From Promethearchaeota archaeon (GTDB taxonomy: Archaea; Asgardarchaeota; Lokiarchaeia; Sigynarchaeales; SOKP01), in the NCBI GenBank assembly GCA_019894655.1, contig JAGXNZ010000145.1, forward strand, positions 1 to 9,880: 9,880 nucleotides of DNA. The letters run 5' to 3'. How positions within the stretch are numbered: the stretch's first letter is position 1; every line of letters starts with the position of its first letter. The translations under genes and the position numbers were made by a program. The notes beneath the pieces are model-generated. The model saw nothing but the letters and a program-made list of their open reading frames with translations, ran no database searches and was not told the DNA's origin. Positions 1 through 8,450 of this stretch are shown one piece after another.

Positions 1-3000
1 AGTTATAGCAAGCAATATGGAATGACATTTAACAGATTTTCAGGATTCCTTTATTACGATGAAGAAATGAATGAGAATGATGTCGAATCAAGAGCAGTTA
101 GAGCCCTTGAGATTATTAAGAGAAAATTTAATATAGATCTTATTCTTATTAATGAATCCAATCCATACTTTTATCCATTTGTAGGATATTATCCTAATTG
201 GGAATTATTTTTTTACGAAATTACTAATAATCTTCCTATGGACGGGTATTGGAAAGCTTTAGATATTGAACGATTAATATCAGAAGATTATATTGAAAGC
301 CAGCATTTATCCTCAACATTTCTTTTGGTAAATTCTTTGGATTTACTAGATCTTGATATAACTGAATCAATTGATCAAGTGAACTTTAATTTTGATTCAC
401 TTGATTTAGAATTTTTAGAGAATTTTGAGGTTGATAATATCTTTGAGCAATTTTCAAACATTCCATCCTTGTTTGGGGACATTTCAAATTTTACTGATTC
501 AAATCAAACAACGCAAGCGGATTTTGAGGAATTTGGCGAAGTGTTTAACACCCTAAATTTATCAAACGAGTCTCACTATGTAAGTTTAACGGTGCAATAC
601 GAGGGTTTAAGTGCAGGCATAAAAAAAATAGGCGAAGATGAATACACATTTAACTTATGGGACGCTCTAGGATATCAAGGAGACTCGCTTCAACCGAGCG
701 AAAAGGTATTTATCGCGTTAACCGGAGCATTAATGAGCGAAATTGATATCAATATCTTTTGTACTGATATAGTAGATGTAACTCCTCAATATTTCACACT
801 TTATGAATTTTTATTAGAACAAATAAGTTTGCTCTTGTTTTATGCAGGAGTTGATTTTGATGTTCAAACGCTAAAGGAATACTCATTTGAGTTATTTTGG
901 GTAGACGAGAATGGGTTTAAACGCAGCTATATCAAACCTGTGAATTTGAACGAACCAACAAATTTTATGAATTTTCTGCACCTATTTGGATTCCAAGGAT
1001 TACCGGGGATTCCTACCGGAATATTTAACCCTATTGAAGACTTTGAAATAACCTACAAAGTTTCGAATTCAGAACCAAATATACTTATTGTTAAAGAGTT
1101 AATTGGAAACAACGCATCGTACGGTGTTTATAACGATTTTTCTTTTAACATTACAGCTAAAAATGTTGGAAATGTAACCGCTTGGGGCGTTCCTACGCCG
1201 ATCCCAATAGAATTAGACGATGTTTTTACACTAATTATTGGCCCGATCGGTGTTCTTCTAGGACTAGATGAAGACCTCAAAGATGCGATATGGGAAGTTG
1301 TAAGAGTTGAATATTCCGGTCAATACACTTCATTAGATGATTTTTTTAATTTTGATAAAAACCCTCGAATATTCTATTTTGATACTTCTGGAACGGGATT
1401 AGTCGATTCTTACTATCCTAATCTCAATAATTTAACTAATCTTCTACCTTACAATGAAAACATGAACGATGTGATTGATATAATATCTGGACCAAATGGT
1501 GATCCTCAACTAATTGCTGCTTTAGCATCAATAGGACTGACAGTTAATTCTCTAAAAGATACTTTTACAAACGAAGATAGTGTTTGGAATGACGATAACT
1601 GGAAACTAGAACCACAAGAAATAATTTCTTATACCCTAAATAATTTTTCTGTTGAAGAGTTTGACACATTTTCCTCTTTTTATAAATACAATTTCAGTAT
1701 TAAAGAAACATTTCCTCCGCTACCATCAATAATATCAGGCGTTTCAATCGCAGATACAACTCCTCAAATGGCATTAAATGCAGATAACGAGAGCTGGATA
1801 GTAGAATCGGAAGAAAAATTTATCGACCAACATGAAATTGAAATTCAGTTCCTATTTCAAAATGAGACAGAAATAGATTTAGTTAATAACACACTCGATC
1901 GAGTTTCAATATTAGCTAATTTTAGTGATCCTAGTAATGTCTTAAGCTTTGAAGTGTTTAATTACACTACAGAGGAATTTCAAAATATATCTCAATATTT
2001 GACCTCATCAGTTAACAACACATCAACCTTTACATTTATAAAAAATCAGGGGACATTTAATTGGTTATTTGACCCTTCGGTCAGGCATAATCATACGATC
2101 TTATTAAAAATCAAAGGAACTAGCAGCAGTCTTTTTAATATTTCAATAAACGACATAGATATCGAATTATATTATAGAGATGTAAATGAATATACAGTAT
2201 TAGGATCGAGAGCTATTTATACATCATCAAGTGGAATAGTTGAATATGTAAGGAAGTCGAATACTATATCTTTGAGTACTTATGAGATGTCATCACTTGT
2301 AGCTTATGCATATTTAACTAGTTATAGCTCAAATGTAGGAAATATCAATAACTATACGCTAATATTTAGGAATATTGGCTCTAATATTGCGAAAGATATT
2401 AGTATATCCATACCTATACCGGGTATAATTTATAATCCCCTTAATTTTACACTTGAGGAAAATTATCTGAAATATATTATCTCTAACCTAGCTCCTGGTG
2501 CAGAAGAAACAGTAGCATTTTCTTTTTATATCCCAAATTCTGCAATTCTTAGTAATATCATCATTAGTTATAACAACTCGGAGCACATTCAAAATTTAAA
2601 TTCGACTTCTTTAGAGACATTTCCTAACGAAGTATGTTTCTCTGCTCCTGTTGATTACCTATCTCGTGTTCCCTACATTAAAACTGTAGAAATTTATTAT
2701 GATACATCGAATTTAGCACTGGCTATAGGAGAAGAATTAAATTTGTCAATTTACATTAGAAACAAAAGCCCTGAAGGGATAAGTATTCAGAACCTGTCTA
2801 TTTTGATGAATGATCAGTATGGTGATTTAGCGAGGGTTGACAATGAGACTTTAATATATGCAAATATTGCTAATAACGATATTAGTTCCGTTAATATCAC
2901 TTTAATTAAAAAAGATTGGAAAGGATATTACTATCCTTCGATTAATTATTTCGAAAATTCGGATAATTCTTTAATCCAAATTGCCCAATCTAACCCAATT

Positions 3001-3609
3001 ATATTAGGATTTGTTAATTTTTCTATTATAAAAACAGTTGATAAAAATCAAATAGAAATTGGTGATGTCATTAATGTATCGATTACAGTATGGAATATTG
3101 GAAATATTTGTGCAAAAAATATAACTATAAATGATGCTTCCAGTTTCACTAATATAGACTTTGAATTAGTAAGTGGGAGTCTTATAAATACAATATCCAG
3201 TTTATTACCTGGAGAACATATAACAATTTCCTATAAAATTCAAGCAATAACGCAAGCAATTGTAAAGCTCAAACCCGCTAGTATTGAATATTACTACTTA
3301 GTAAAGTCTATAGATACATCTAATTGGGTTGATATTAAAGTTATAATTCCCGTAAATATACAAATGTATTTTGTATTAGGTCCATCAATAGTGGCAACAA
3401 TAACTTTGATTATTTTCATATGGAAAACTAAGAGATATGACACTAAAAAGTATGAACTTCAAAGAAACGAGTTGATGCTTTTTCAAATATCTCGTACGGA
3501 TGCAATTCTAAAAATCGAAAATACTCTCAGAGATAGATTTAATATCATATCTAAGCCACAGGAAGAAGTAACTATAGAAAATGAAAATGAAGGTGAGATA
3601 GAGAACTGA
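1..3609 (+). CDS. Giant surface protein with CARDB/DUF11-like repeats and C-terminal membrane anchor (5' partial)
   Basis: The reading frame is open to the first base of the window. The Met codon at 22 is followed by no signal peptide, so I treat the gene as truncated at its 5' end; residues below are numbered from that Met. I do not recognise the N-terminal third; residues about 105-165 are rich in Asp, Leu and Phe. Beta-sandwich segments of the CARDB/DUF11 kind are marked by N-(V/I)-G-N-x-x-A-like motifs at N381, N784 and N1025 and a related strand pattern at N914, with 'LAPGAEE' and 'LLPGEHI' turns closing the segments at 784 and 1025. More than 30 N-X-S/T sequons lie outside the membrane and none in the tail. 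A single transmembrane helix spans about 1116-1134, then a basic stop-transfer stretch (KTKRYDTKK) and a charged tail of about 60 residues. The expected role is a glycosylated cell-surface binding or structural protein; no enzymatic motif is visible. Its stop overlaps the start of the protease gene. The architecture is well supported; the exact function is unknown. Confidence 0.85.
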   Translation, partial: SYSKQYGMTFNRFSGFLYYDEEMNENDVESRAVRALEIIKRKFNIDLILINESNPYFYPFVGYYPNWELFFYEITNNLPMDGYWKALDIERLISEDYIESQHLSSTFLLVNSLDLLDLDITESIDQVNFNFDSLDLEFLENFEVDNIFEQFSNIPSLFGDISNFTDSNQTTQADFEEFGEVFNTLNLSNESHYVSLTVQYEGLSAGIKKIGEDEYTFNLWDALGYQGDSLQPSEKVFIALTGALMSEIDINIFCTDIVDVTPQYFTLYEFLLEQISLLLFYAGVDFDVQTLKEYSFELFWVDENGFKRSYIKPVNLNEPTNFMNFLHLFGFQGLPGIPTGIFNPIEDFEITYKVSNSEPNILIVKELIGNNASYGVYNDFSFNITAKNVGNVTAWGVPTPIPIELDDVFTLIIGPIGVLLGLDEDLKDAIWEVVRVEYSGQYTSLDDFFNFDKNPRIFYFDTSGTGLVDSYYPNLNNLTNLLPYNENMNDVIDIISGPNGDPQLIAALASIGLTVNSLKDTFTNEDSVWNDDNWKLEPQEIISYTLNNFSVEEFDTFSSFYKYNFSIKETFPPLPSIISGVSIADTTPQMALNADNESWIVESEEKFIDQHEIEIQFLFQNETEIDLVNNTLDRVSILANFSDPSNVLSFEVFNYTTEEFQNISQYLTSSVNNTSTFTFIKNQGTFNWLFDPSVRHNHTILLKIKGTSSSLFNISINDIDIELYYRDVNEYTVLGSRAIYTSSSGIVEYVRKSNTISLSTYEMSSLVAYAYLTSYSSNVGNINNYTLIFRNIGSNIAKDISISIPIPGIIYNPLNFTLEENYLKYIISNLAPGAEETVAFSFYIPNSAILSNIIISYNNSEHIQNLNSTSLETFPNEVCFSAPVDYLSRVPYIKTVEIYYDTSNLALAIGEELNLSIYIRNKSPEGISIQNLSILMNDQYGDLARVDNETLIYANIANNDISSVNITLIKKDWKGYYYPSINYFENSDNSLIQIAQSNPIILGFVNFSIIKTVDKNQIEIGDVINVSITVWNIGNICAKNITINDASSFTNIDFELVSGSLINTISSLLPGEHITISYKIQAITQAIVKLKPASIEYYYLVKSIDTSNWVDIKVIIPVNIQMYFVLGPSIVATITLIIFIWKTKRYDTKKYELQRNELMLFQISRTDAILKIENTLRDRFNIISKPQEEVTIENENEGEIEN
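374..405. repeat. Perfect 10-bp inverted repeat with 12-nt loop inside the surface-protein gene
   Basis: ATCAAGTGAA at 374-383 is the reverse complement of TTCACTTGAT at 396-405. It lies in a Asp/Leu/Phe-rich coding stretch. No associated regulatory signal is visible and chance is a fair explanation. Confidence 0.4.
3591..3596 (+). promoter_or_regulatory. Shine-Dalgarno site for the protease gene
   Basis: AGGTGA lies inside the end of the upstream gene and matches the core of the 16S anti-SD partner (GGAGGTGAT). It ends 9 nt before the CTG at 3606. No ATG or GTG lies at a suitable distance in the protease frame, and the ATG at 3765 is more than 160 nt away. This site therefore decides the start: it supports CTG 3606 over ATG 3765 and implies translational coupling with the upstream gene. 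Confidence 0.7.
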
Positions 3610-6600
3610 ATAAAAAAATTAAATTAACACTTGTTTTATTCATTATCTTCAGTTCCTCTATAGCATCAAATTTAATTTTAAATTTATTAAATTTAAATAA
3701 TTACCATATAAATCCAATAAATCAAACAGAAAACAATGTTTATCCACATGCCTCAAATAATGGCATGAAAGCAATCATAGTTTTCTTTAACAATTCCGTG
3801 TATGATGTTAACGCTAAAAGTAGGTTTGAGTTTTATGGAGGGAGCTTAAAAGAAAATGAAGACTGGAATGGTTTGTTTAGCAACTTTTCTGGATTCGCTG
3901 GTTTAATTCCTATGGAAAATATAACTGCATATACCAGTGAATATCCAGACATAAATATTAACACAGATGAAATTATTGAAGTTCAAATGAACTATGCAAG
4001 TATTCAAACCCAAGCTGTTAACTCATCGTGGTATGCAAATGGCTATAACGGTAATACAGATTCTTCTGTTGCCGTTTTGGATAGTGGTGTAAATCCTAAC
4101 CATGATTTTTTACAAGGAAAAATTATTGGATGGCAAAATTTTGTGGATCAAGAAATCATTTCTGATAATAACGGTCATGGTACATTCATTTCTTCAGTTA
4201 TTACGGGCACGGGGACAAAAAATTTTAACTCTTCTAGTCCATCGATCGTAAAATTGCACGGGAATTATTCTCATTTAGATTTTTTTGACGAATATTTACC
4301 ACCCAAAAATTATTCAGTCAAGATTTTTTCTGCTAATATTTCAAAAACAAATTCGTATATTGTAATAAATTCCACTAGTAAATTTGAACTAGATGAAGTT
4401 GATAAATTCTGGTTTGAATTATATTATAATTCAAACTTAGTCAACACCACTAGTATTCAAACGCCAACCCAATATTATTCAATAATTCACAATATTAATC
4501 CCACTGAAAGTGGGATTTATGATATATATATTAAATATCACAAAAAAAGTAATTCTGTGCCAGAATTTTCGTTTAATTCATCTATATCTTATTTTCCAGA
4601 AGCTTACGTTGAAAATTATAATCATTTTACTGGAATAGCCAATGCAACCAAAATTGTAGCTTATAAAATCGTAAATCAAACTGGAAAAGGCTATGTTTCA
4701 GATTTAATATCCGCAATGGCAAGTGTAATACAAAATAGGACGACTTATCACATCGTTAGCGTTTGTTTAAGCATCGGGACTTTAGGAGAAGATGTTTCTG
4801 CTATAAATGCAGTGATTGATGAGGTAATTGAGAACCACATTTTAGTAGTAATAGCTGCTGGAAACAATGGGATTGAAGGATCCAAACCATTTAACAAGTT
4901 AGGGAAAAACAAAAATGCAATTGTTGTGGGGGCAATCAACGATAAGGATCAGATAACTTCTTATAGTTCCATGGGAGGAGATGTTGGCAATAATAATCTT
5001 AAGCCAGATTTAGTTGCTCCTGGAGGAAGTGCACTACCGGGAGAGCGTTCAATAATAAGCGCAGATGGTAAGTCAGGTAAAGTTACTGCAGCATATGGTA
5101 CCTCTATATCTGCGGCAATTGTATCAGCAGCTATAAATCTATTAATTGAAGCAAAATGGGATACATGGACAGAGTGGAACAATCAGAATCTATCAATATT
5201 AGTTAAAAACCTTAAAGCCATATTATTAATGACTGCTACAGAAACAAATCTTGAAAGAGAAAACGATCCCCAAACAGACATTAACGAAAGTGATCATTCC
5301 CCTTCGTTATATAATGGCTTATCAAATAGTTTAAAAGACGAGCATGAAGGGTATGGGAGGATGAACGTTCAAGTCGCTATTGATGCTTTAACGAAAAATA
5401 TTGAAATAAATCAATCTATAAACAATTATTTAACAAGTTCTGAAATTAATCCACTCGGAAATCATGCTTTTGCTAGAAAGGTTTCTTTACAAAAAGATAT
5501 TCAATATTTATTTAATTTAACGGATGTTGATGGAATTGCAGATTTTGATATATTTTTATTCTCGAACGAATCTAATCGATTTGGAGAACCTATTTTACTA
5601 GAAACAGCTCAAAAGTGGTATGGTGATTCAGATTTCTTCTATTTTATCCCAAAATATAACCAAACAAACTGTATAGTTATCGTAAAAGCGATAGAAGGTA
5701 ACAGTAACTTTACTTTAAAAATTTCAACTGTTAAAAATGATTTCGCACCGGAGTTAAAAGTTCCTGAAATTGCATATTTAGGAGGATCAAAAAATAATAC
5801 AGTGATAAGTTACCACGAGTTTAATGGAAATAATCCCTCTAAAAACTATACTATTGATAGTTATTGGTTTTATATAGAATATTTCGACAACGATACTTCG
5901 AATATAGGTCCTCAGGAAGTATACGTACATATTGAAGAAACCTCAATAAGCTATACTTTAACTAAGTTAAATGTGTTTGATAGTAATTACACTAATGGAG
6001 CAATTTTTAGAAGCGACTTAGTAAAATTCTTAACACCTGGTACTTATCATTATTACTTTAATGCTAGTGATGGTATACATAAAATACAATACCCTCTCTC
6101 GGGAACATTTAATATCACTATTGAATCTCCAAGTGAAAGTAAAAGATTCCCTTACAGTCACGATTTTAATGATGGTTTTGATGATTGGGTTTATAATGGA
6201 ACTGGTTGGGGGCTTCTAACACAAAACAATCAAAACGATAATCGATCATCCTTATACGCTGAAGATTGGTCTGCGATATATTTTGGCAGAGAGCATAGTT
6301 ATCCCTCTAATTACACGTATCAACCGTATATAGTTACAAATCCATTCCCTAACGGTACATTTAGAAGCCCTTTATTTAACATCACCCAGATTAACAAAAA
6401 TTATACACAAGTTATTGCTAAGATCGGTTTAAGGATAAGTATAAATGTCGGTGATTTTATGTATCTTCAAATCAATCCAAATTGGACAGGTTGGGTTACA
6501 TTGGAAACTTATACGGATGAAGAGAGCGATTGGTTCCTCGAAGAAATAAACATAACCCAATATATAGGTAATTACGTACAATTTAGATTCCTCGCTGTGC

Positions 6601-8387
6601 TAGATGACGAGTTTGATCCTATTAATTATAAAGGATTAATATTGGATTATTTCTCTTTAGAGAACTACACTAATATTAATTCACCAGAAATCATTTTTGA
6701 TATTAACGAAGATTTACCCATAACTCAAGTGTTTAAATACGATAGCTATAATTTCTATTGTAGATATTTTGATTCTGACAGAAATTATCCTAAATTTGTT
6801 TATCTTGAAATTAATAACTACAATTATTCTATGATAAATACTCTTGGAATGTGGAATGCAAGTTTTGATTCTATCGATAATCGAGGGATTTTATTTGTTA
6901 AATCGTTAATTCTAGGTGAATTAGCTAACCGATCTTTTAGGTTCCATATTTTCGATGGAGAATTTGTGAACTCAACGAGTTACTATAATCAAGACAATTC
7001 CTTTTTTGAGTTTCAAAATCCTACAATATATGAATTTAACGTAAACCAGAGTAACAAATTAATCGGGTATCAATTTTCAAGTATTGTTTTGACAGATTAT
7101 TATGTGCTGGGAACTCCAAGTCAAAAAGAACTGACTCCATGGTTGTTGGGAGACAATACTTGGCATATTTTCTCACGGTTTAAACAATTTTATATTTATG
7201 GGGGATTAGGTCAAACTTACGGAAGTCTTGATCAAGGATACGAGACTAATTGGGACATTAAACTTATCACCCGCCCCTTACTTATCGGAGATGAATATGA
7301 TGTTTTCCTGAAGTTCTCTTATGAAATCTCTTTACAAAATGAATTCTTCTTAGATCGTGACGAATTGGATAACTGTACCGTTTCAATATCAAAAAATTTT
7401 GGTGAGAGTTGGACTGTTCTCAAAACCTACTTCTTTGATGATGATAATCTTTCCGGAAACGAATCTATTGATCTATCGCAATATTCTAATGAGATTGTTT
7501 TAATAAAGTTTACACTTTCTTCGAATGATCTTTCCATAGGATTTGGAGACGGATGGTTATTATCCAACATATACATAGGTTATGATCAATCCACTGACTT
7601 TATCTCTCCAACAATTGAACTAATTAGCCCACTAAACGAGGAGGTCGTTAATTCCCTTACTATAATAAGCGTTAATATCAGCGATAATGTTGAATTAGAT
7701 AATTCAAGAATATTTTTGTATATTAATAACCAGATTATTAGCCCAAATTCGTTAAATTTCAATTCTGAGGTGGGATTATTAACGTTTCAGTGGGATACAA
7801 CATTATATAGCAATGGGCAGCATCAAATAAAAGTCGTAGCTTTTGACACAGAAGGGAATAGAGCCGAATATACAATGTCTGTTACAGTAGAAAATGGATT
7901 AATAGATCTACGCATTTGGGGACCAGTCTTAATCTTAATTGCAGTTGCTATGATCGTAGTGATATCATCATATCTTTTTGTTCGATATCGTAGAAATATA
8001 AAAGCTGAGAAAAGTAGGTTAAAAATCATTAATAAAGATAAAATCATTAAAAGGATAGAGTTAATAGAGACTCAAGAAGGACGAGTTAGACCATTAATTC
8101 TTCACTGTAAGTATTGCAAGTCATGGTTTGAATCAAGTGATTTTAATTATTTATGCCCTGTATGCAACCATGATCAAATTTACGCAGCTTATCATTGTAT
8201 AAATTGCCAAAAATGGTATTTTAAAGACGAACCGAGCGAGAATTACTACTGTAAGAATAAAAAATGCGAAGGGGTTAGATTGGTAAGACGCGAGAAAGAG
8301 GAGATTAGAACTATTTTAAATCAGAAAGGTAAACATCTAAGAAAATATGAAATAAAAAATAAAAAATTTAGTATTTTAGATTCCTAA
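3606..8387 (+). CDS. Membrane-anchored subtilisin-family (S8) protease with cytoplasmic double zinc ribbon
   Basis: Predicted extracellular serine endopeptidase of 1593 residues, numbered from CTG 3606. Residues 1-20 form a signal peptide (NKK n-region, LTLVLFIIF core, S-I-A cleavage motif). About 53-130 resembles the inhibitor I9 propeptide (KAIIVFF strand, YGG, 'AGLIP'). The catalytic domain has Asp159 (VAVLDSG), His191 (NNGHGT), oxyanion Asn420 (AAGNNG) and Ser500 (GTSISA, with Ile replacing the usual Met). About 150 residues separate His191 from the GIANA motif (343), where about 25 are usual, so a beta-rich domain is inserted. Then come a PPC-like domain (about 618-708), two [Ig-like + jelly-roll/MAM-like] units (about 735-1020 and 1030-1327), an Ig-like domain (about 1335-1432), a TM helix (1439-1461) and a cytoplasmic tail. 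The tail holds Cys1501/1504/1517/1520 and Cys1531/1534/1549/1554. The CTG start overlaps the upstream TGA (CTGA) and follows an SD site; ATG 3765 would begin inside the propeptide and remove the signal peptide. S8 assignment is certain; substrate is unknown. Confidence 0.93.
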   Translation: MNKKIKLTLVLFIIFSSSIASNLILNLLNLNNYHINPINQTENNVYPHASNNGMKAIIVFFNNSVYDVNAKSRFEFYGGSLKENEDWNGLFSNFSGFAGLIPMENITAYTSEYPDININTDEIIEVQMNYASIQTQAVNSSWYANGYNGNTDSSVAVLDSGVNPNHDFLQGKIIGWQNFVDQEIISDNNGHGTFISSVITGTGTKNFNSSSPSIVKLHGNYSHLDFFDEYLPPKNYSVKIFSANISKTNSYIVINSTSKFELDEVDKFWFELYYNSNLVNTTSIQTPTQYYSIIHNINPTESGIYDIYIKYHKKSNSVPEFSFNSSISYFPEAYVENYNHFTGIANATKIVAYKIVNQTGKGYVSDLISAMASVIQNRTTYHIVSVCLSIGTLGEDVSAINAVIDEVIENHILVVIAAGNNGIEGSKPFNKLGKNKNAIVVGAINDKDQITSYSSMGGDVGNNNLKPDLVAPGGSALPGERSIISADGKSGKVTAAYGTSISAAIVSAAINLLIEAKWDTWTEWNNQNLSILVKNLKAILLMTATETNLERENDPQTDINESDHSPSLYNGLSNSLKDEHEGYGRMNVQVAIDALTKNIEINQSINNYLTSSEINPLGNHAFARKVSLQKDIQYLFNLTDVDGIADFDIFLFSNESNRFGEPILLETAQKWYGDSDFFYFIPKYNQTNCIVIVKAIEGNSNFTLKISTVKNDFAPELKVPEIAYLGGSKNNTVISYHEFNGNNPSKNYTIDSYWFYIEYFDNDTSNIGPQEVYVHIEETSISYTLTKLNVFDSNYTNGAIFRSDLVKFLTPGTYHYYFNASDGIHKIQYPLSGTFNITIESPSESKRFPYSHDFNDGFDDWVYNGTGWGLLTQNNQNDNRSSLYAEDWSAIYFGREHSYPSNYTYQPYIVTNPFPNGTFRSPLFNITQINKNYTQVIAKIGLRISINVGDFMYLQINPNWTGWVTLETYTDEESDWFLEEINITQYIGNYVQFRFLAVLDDEFDPINYKGLILDYFSLENYTNINSPEIIFDINEDLPITQVFKYDSYNFYCRYFDSDRNYPKFVYLEINNYNYSMINTLGMWNASFDSIDNRGILFVKSLILGELANRSFRFHIFDGEFVNSTSYYNQDNSFFEFQNPTIYEFNVNQSNKLIGYQFSSIVLTDYYVLGTPSQKELTPWLLGDNTWHIFSRFKQFYIYGGLGQTYGSLDQGYETNWDIKLITRPLLIGDEYDVFLKFSYEISLQNEFFLDRDELDNCTVSISKNFGESWTVLKTYFFDDDNLSGNESIDLSQYSNEIVLIKFTLSSNDLSIGFGDGWLLSNIYIGYDQSTDFISPTIELISPLNEEVVNSLTIISVNISDNVELDNSRIFLYINNQIISPNSLNFNSEVGLLTFQWDTTLYSNGQHQIKVVAFDTEGNRAEYTMSVTVENGLIDLRIWGPVLILIAVAMIVVISSYLFVRYRRNIKAEKSRLKIINKDKIIKRIELIETQEGRVRPLILHCKYCKSWFESSDFNYLCPVCNHDQIYAAYHCINCQKWYFKDEPSENYYCKNKKCEGVRLVRREKEEIRTILNQKGKHLRKYEIKNKKFSILDS
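4497..4517. repeat. Perfect 9-bp inverted repeat with GAA loop inside the protease gene
   Basis: AATCCCACT at 4497-4505 and its exact reverse complement at 4509-4517 flank GAA. It falls in the region coding for the domain inserted into the catalytic fold. It has no T-run and could be coincidence of codon choice. Confidence 0.5.
5856..6779 (+). repeat. Diverged internal protein repeat in the protease stalk
   Basis: The pattern D-S-Y-x-F-Y-x-x-Y-F-D-x-D occurs at codons 5856-5894 and again at 6741-6779, 295 residues apart. Each copy opens an Ig-like segment with a following V-Y strand and a later D-G turn, and each is followed by a jelly-roll/MAM-like domain. This points to duplication of a two-domain unit (about 285-300 residues). 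The nucleotide sequences have diverged, so the duplication is old. Confidence 0.6.
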
Positions 8388-8450
8388 TAAAAATAAGAGT
8401 AGTTAAAGCCGGAAAAATTGAGTTTGCAAAATTTTTTATACAAGATTAGG
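8388..8450. other. Short intergenic gap between protease and permease genes
   Basis: The gap is 63 nt between the TAA of the protease gene and the ATG of the permease gene. It contains a T6 run (8432-8437) continuing into ATA, which could act as a weak archaeal T-rich terminator or an AT-rich promoter element. It is only about 15 nt before the ATG, too close for a usual TATA box of a leadered or leaderless transcript. GGA at 8411-8413 precedes two in-frame TTG codons (8418, 8424) that are alternative starts for the permease. Read-through transcription from the protease gene is the simplest reading. Confidence 0.4.

Noticed and set aside
3610..3764. Apparent intergenic region with TATA-like TTTAAATA (3692-3699) that could be a promoter for the protease gene
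   Set aside because: The stretch reads through in the protease frame and encodes a signal peptide and linker. AT-rich codons for Asn and Leu explain the TATA-like string. A secondary internal promoter cannot be excluded but has no specific support.
4748..5182. Two antisense open frames (4748-4939 and 4961-5182)
   Set aside because: They lie opposite the conserved catalytic core of the protease, have no start signals and show composition expected from reverse reading of that domain.
7823..8047. Antisense open frame opposite the protease TM region
   Set aside because: Its hydrophobic look mirrors the sense TM codons; no ribosome-binding site or family resemblance.
8432..8440. TTTTTTATA as a TATA box for the permease gene
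   Set aside because: Centred about 15 nt before the ATG, whereas an archaeal TATA box lies about 26 nt before the transcription start; the transcript would begin inside the coding region unless a downstream start is used.
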